33,858 nucleotides of DNA, from NCBI GenBank assembly GCA_029821735.1, contig JALGSU010000018.1, positions 1 through 33,858 of the forward strand, in the 5' to 3' direction. The notes under the pieces are model-generated. The model was given only the letters and a program-made list of their open reading frames with translations, was not told the DNA's origin and ran no database searches. Positions 30,996-33,858 of the stretch are shown here, in pieces. This stretch comes from Candidatus Zipacnadia bacterium. GTDB taxonomy: Bacteria > Armatimonadota > Zipacnadia > Zipacnadales > UBA5352. Each line of letters opens with the position of its first letter. The first letter of the stretch is position 1. The position numbers and the translations under genes are program-made.

Positions 30996-32126
30996 ATGGC
31001 GACCTGGGAGAACGAGTTCCCGGTCAAGCGCGAGTGCGCGCACTTCAACCATGCGGGGATGTGTCCGTTGCCGGCGCGGGTGGCCGAAGCCGTCAGCGAC
31101 ATGGTCGACGGACAGCGAGACCGTGGCACGGCTGACTATCCCAAGTGGCAGAAGGTCGCCGCTCGGGGACGCAGACGAATCGGCAAGCTGATCGGTGCGG
31201 CTGCCGATGAGATTGCCTACGTCAAGAGCACGACCGCCGGGCTGATTATCGCGGCGGAGAGCATCCCCTGGATCGAGGGCGACAACGCGGTTGTCGCCAA
31301 CATCGAGTTCCCGGCCAACGTCTACCCGTGGCTGAATCTGGCCCGGCGGGACGTTGAGACCCGACTGGTGCCCGCCCGCGATGGTCACTTGACGCTCGAT
31401 GACTACGCGAATGTTGTGGACGATCGCACCCGCGCAGTGGCGGTGAGTTGGGTGCAGTTCGCCACCGGCCAGCGGTCGGATCTGGCCGCGCTGGCGGAAC
31501 TCGCCCACAGCCACGGGGCGTATCTGGTGGTGGACGGAATCCAGGGAATGGGTGCGCTGGAGATCGACGTCGAAGCGCTGGGCGTCGACCTGCTGGCGGC
31601 CGACGGACACAAGTGGTTGCTGAGCGTAGAGGGCTGCGGGGCGCTGTATGTGTCGAGGCGAATCCTCGGTGATCTGGAGCCCTTCTGGCTGGGCTGGACC
31701 GGTGTGTGCAATGCGATGGACTTCCTCGACTACTGTCCAGAGCCGCTTCCGGATGCGAAGCGCTTCGAGGAGGGCTCCCTGAACATCGTAGGCATCCACG
31801 CGCTGGACGCCGCTGCGGGACTGCTGCTGGAGGTGGGACCCGCCGACATCGAGCGGCGCATCATCGCCCTGACCGACCGGCTGCTCGAGGGGCTGCGGGT
31901 ACTGGACTGCACGATCACGAGCCCCCTGGGAGCGCGCGAGCGATCCGGCATCATCTGCTTCCAGCACAGAGCCGCCGCGTCCGAGGAGATCGTGGCGGCA
32001 CTGAGCGCGAGCGGCATAGTCACGACTGACAGGTTCGACTCCGTCCGCCTGTCGCCACATTTCTACAACGATGAGGACGAGGTCGACCGCTGCCTGCAGG
32101 TAGTGGGAGAGATCGTCGGAGCTTGA
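30996..32126 (+). CDS. Class V aminotransferase (cysteine desulfurase/isopenicillin-epimerase-like)
   Basis: A 376-residue fold-type I PLP enzyme. Asp180 in YLVVDGIQGMG should bind the pyridine nitrogen, and the Schiff-base lysine is Lys206 in LAADGHKWLLS. Early segment CAHFNHAGMCPLPARV matches the class V start (FLNHAGxxPLP). It resembles the isopenicillin N epimerase-like subgroup more than IscS/SufS, and no downstream cysteine loop is obvious, so desulfurase activity is uncertain. ATG 30996 is favoured, 11 nt after GAGGAGG (30978-30984), with GTG 30987 as an alternative. It lies directly downstream of the TIM-barrel isomerase. Confidence 0.87.
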   Translation: MATWENEFPVKRECAHFNHAGMCPLPARVAEAVSDMVDGQRDRGTADYPKWQKVAARGRRRIGKLIGAAADEIAYVKSTTAGLIIAAESIPWIEGDNAVVANIEFPANVYPWLNLARRDVETRLVPARDGHLTLDDYANVVDDRTRAVAVSWVQFATGQRSDLAALAELAHSHGAYLVVDGIQGMGALEIDVEALGVDLLAADGHKWLLSVEGCGALYVSRRILGDLEPFWLGWTGVCNAMDFLDYCPEPLPDAKRFEEGSLNIVGIHALDAAAGLLLEVGPADIERRIIALTDRLLEGLRVLDCTITSPLGARERSGIICFQHRAAASEEIVAALSASGIVTTDRFDSVRLSPHFYNDEDEVDRCLQVVGEIVGA

Positions 32127-32174
32127 GGCCGGGGTCGCGACCGTAACAGCGTCAAGGTCAGGGAGCATGGAATT

Positions 32175-32429
32175 ATGGGACTGTTGGGCTGGGTCATACT
32201 TGGCGGACTGGCGGGATGGATAGGCTCGGGGCTCATGAAAGAGCGTCGGGGCTGTCTGATGAACGTCATCGTCGGCATCGTCGGTTCGGTGGTTGGCGGG
32301 CTGATCTTCAGCTTCATCGGCGGCGTGGGCGTCACTGGCTTCAATGCCTGGAGTCTGGTGGTGGCGATCATCGGCGCGGTGGTGTTCCTCGGTATCGTCA
32401 AGGCGCTCCGCGGCGACCGCGGCAGATAG
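32175..32429 (+). CDS. GlsB/YeaQ/YmgE-type small membrane protein
   Basis: An 84-residue, Gly-rich protein with three hydrophobic stretches (GLLGWVILGGLAGWIGSGLM, then MNVIVGIVGSVVGGLIFSFI and SLVVAIIGAVVFLGIVKAL; here quoted in part). The motif KERRGCLMNVIVGIVGSVVGG is typical of the transglycosylase-associated (GlsB/YeaQ/YmgE) family, small stress-linked inner-membrane proteins. ATG 32175 has AGGGAG 9 nt upstream. It follows the aminotransferase by 48 nt and may be on its own transcript. Confidence 0.85.
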   Translation: MGLLGWVILGGLAGWIGSGLMKERRGCLMNVIVGIVGSVVGGLIFSFIGGVGVTGFNAWSLVVAIIGAVVFLGIVKALRGDRGR

Positions 32430-32481
32430 ATAGGCCCCTGGCCGCGAGTTGGTCATGCGAACCATCTCTGGAGGCGAAAGC

Positions 32482-33858
32482 ATGTCGAACCCTCGTGAGC
32501 CAATCATCCCGTCCATCCAACTGGGGATCGCTAAGCGCTGGCAGTCGATCGAAAACGGGACACGCGAGTGGTGGTGCGGGTACCGCGACTGGTTGCGGGC
32601 TGAGCGGGACGGTGGGACCGCGATGCTGGCACCGAGCGAGGTGGTCGCGGGCAGCCGCGTGCGCCTGACTCTGACCTACCGCGTGGGCCCGGGCGGTATT
32701 GCGCCGTACGGACACGTCGCGGTCGAGCCGCCACTGGCGCCACTGACACCGTGGTCGCCCGGGCCGCCACGACCGATGCCGCGCTTCCGTGTCACTTGCT
32801 CGAACCCCGACCCGGAGTTGCAGGTGGAGGTCAGCGACGGGATCATCGACGTGCTGATCAAGGAGTATCCGCTGGTCGAGGGCGACGAGCTGGTCTTCGA
32901 GTTCGGTGAGATGGCGGGCAACCCGGCCACCATGCCGGTTTCCGCGCGTCAGCACCCCTTCCCCATCGCAATCGCGGCCGAGAACCAACCGCAGTACCGG
33001 CTCATCGAGGAGATCCCGGAGCTGACAGTCACCGGCGCGCCTGCTCGGGGCTTGCTCGTGGTGGCGAAGCCCGCGGTGACGATGGACAAACCGTTCGCGC
33101 TGCAGATCGTCGCGACGGATGGCGTCCACGGCAACCCCGACCCGAACTACGAAGGACGGGTGCGGCTGGTGTGCAGCGATTCGCGCGCGGACATCCCCGT
33201 GAGCGTGCCTTTCACGGCGAAGGACGGCGGCGTGAAGACCATCGAGGGGCTGCGGCTGAGCAGCGAGGGCATCCACTACATCACAGTGGTTGATGAGCAG
33301 AACGGCATCAGCGGGCAGAGCAATCCGCTGACGGCTGAGGACTTCTTCGACGGCCGACGCGTCTACTTCGGCGATATCCACACGCACACCTGGCACTGCG
33401 ACGGCAAGGCGACGCCTGAGGAGGCCTACCGGTGGTCGCGCGATGCGCGCGGCATGGACTTCGGGGCCATGACCAATCATGTGGAGGGCGCGAAGCGCTA
33501 CCATGTGGACGACTACTGGCCGACGGTGCAGGAGATGGCGAAACGGTTCAACGAGCCCGGCCGCTACGTCTCGTTCCTCGCATTGGAGTGGGGCGGGTGG
33601 GACGTCTTCGGTGACAAGTGCGTGTATTTCCTCGACGACGACCAGCCGTACTTCGGTGCGAACATGCCGGAGAGCAATCGCCCGGACCGGTTGTGGGAGG
33701 CCCTGCCACGCGGGCGGGCGATCACGATTCCGCACCACGTGAAGTTCGGTGGGCGGACGGACTGGGACTGGTTCGACCCGGTGATGCAGCCGCTGGTGGA
33801 GATCTATTCGCAGTGGGGGACCGGCGAGGAGGGCGGACCTTACTGCGTGCAGCAGGCG
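32482..33858 (+). CDS. DUF3604-like PHP-fold protein (truncated by the window end)
   Basis: An open frame of 459 codons that runs off the end of the window. ATG 32482 has GGAGG at 32470-32474. The first about 290 residues are beta-rich, without a signal peptide (MSNPREPIIPS). Then comes a PHP-like metal site: VYFGDIHTHTWHCDGKATPEEAY with Asp298, His300 and His302, followed by NHVEGAK and, further on, ITIPHHVK with His418 and His419. This is the DUF3604 pattern (usually LFGDLHxHTxxSDG), a family of predicted metal-dependent hydrolases. The missing C-terminus probably carries the remaining ligands. The start and N-terminal extension suggest a substrate-binding domain. Function is unknown. Confidence 0.8.
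   Translation, partial: MSNPREPIIPSIQLGIAKRWQSIENGTREWWCGYRDWLRAERDGGTAMLAPSEVVAGSRVRLTLTYRVGPGGIAPYGHVAVEPPLAPLTPWSPGPPRPMPRFRVTCSNPDPELQVEVSDGIIDVLIKEYPLVEGDELVFEFGEMAGNPATMPVSARQHPFPIAIAAENQPQYRLIEEIPELTVTGAPARGLLVVAKPAVTMDKPFALQIVATDGVHGNPDPNYEGRVRLVCSDSRADIPVSVPFTAKDGGVKTIEGLRLSSEGIHYITVVDEQNGISGQSNPLTAEDFFDGRRVYFGDIHTHTWHCDGKATPEEAYRWSRDARGMDFGAMTNHVEGAKRYHVDDYWPTVQEMAKRFNEPGRYVSFLALEWGGWDVFGDKCVYFLDDDQPYFGANMPESNRPDRLWEALPRGRAITIPHHVKFGGRTDWDWFDPVMQPLVEIYSQWGTGEEGGPYCVQQA

Noticed and set aside
29883..32516. An 877-codon open frame on the - strand
   Set aside because: It is antisense to the transporter, isomerase, aminotransferase and small membrane protein genes, which all have clear motifs and ribosome sites. 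Its product is Arg/His/Asp/Gln-rich with no family resemblance. Long antisense frames are expected in GC-rich DNA.
1..33858. tRNA, rRNA, insertion sequences, integrases and replication origin
   Set aside because: I looked on both strands and saw none with supportable features.

Overview
This 33.9 kb window is GC-rich (roughly 60-65 percent by eye), densely coded bacterial chromosome with strong Shine-Dalgarno sites and many 4-nt stop/start overlaps. The mix of a sulfatase-like hydrolase, a Gfo/Idh/MocA protein, two xylose-isomerase-like TIM-barrel proteins, a DUF3604-like protein, a GlmL-like ATPase and many orphan membrane proteins is what one meets in uncultivated lineages such as Armatimonadota or Planctomycetota. 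That placement is inference with low confidence. I saw no rRNA, tRNA, CRISPR array, integrase or transposase.

Layout. (1) 11-4728, + strand: an acyl-CoA ligase, an M16 peptidase pair (one with the zinc motif, one without) and an RmlC-like cupin. (2) 4731-6262: a HigB-HigA toxin-antitoxin module whose antitoxin is fused to an ImmA/IrrE metalloprotease. It lies between two copies of a 56-bp repeat made from the 3' end of the cupin gene, so it looks like an insertion. (3) 6337-11197: a GKRP/MurQ-like sugar-phosphate isomerase-fold protein, then a 979-residue multidomain protein with two acetyltransferase domains. (4) 21512 down to 11272, - strand: eleven tightly packed genes. They are a Gfo/Idh-like protein, two paralogous two-helix membrane proteins, a 96-residue protein, a GlmL-like actin-fold ATPase, a barrel-sandwich/KOW protein, a DUF6754-like membrane protein, a multi-helix membrane protein, a membrane-anchored protein, a sulfatase-like hydrolase and another multi-helix membrane protein. 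(5) 21682-24274, + strand: a TIM-barrel isomerase and three small exported proteins of unknown function. (6) 24370-25509, - strand: an exported DUF4139-like protein. (7) 25663-28994, + strand: an unknown protein, dUTPase, a thioredoxin-like lipoprotein and a NapH-NapG-like polyferredoxin. (8) 29152 to the end, + strand: an EamA transporter, a TIM-barrel isomerase, a class V aminotransferase, a GlsB-like membrane protein and a 3'-truncated DUF3604-like PHP protein.

Two things look most like undescribed biology. The first is the eleven-gene - strand operon. It puts a glutamate-mutase-activator-like ATPase with no mutase into what reads as a membrane-associated assembly, with at least three 4-nt start/stop overlaps linking genes. 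The second is a perfect palindrome, CTACTA-N7-TAGTAG, found 50 to 58 nt upstream of the start codon of each of the three consecutive small exported proteins and seen nowhere else in the window. In the first case it encloses the -35 box of a near-consensus promoter. This looks like a shared operator for a small envelope regulon. The repeat-flanked toxin-antitoxin insertion is a third well-supported oddity.
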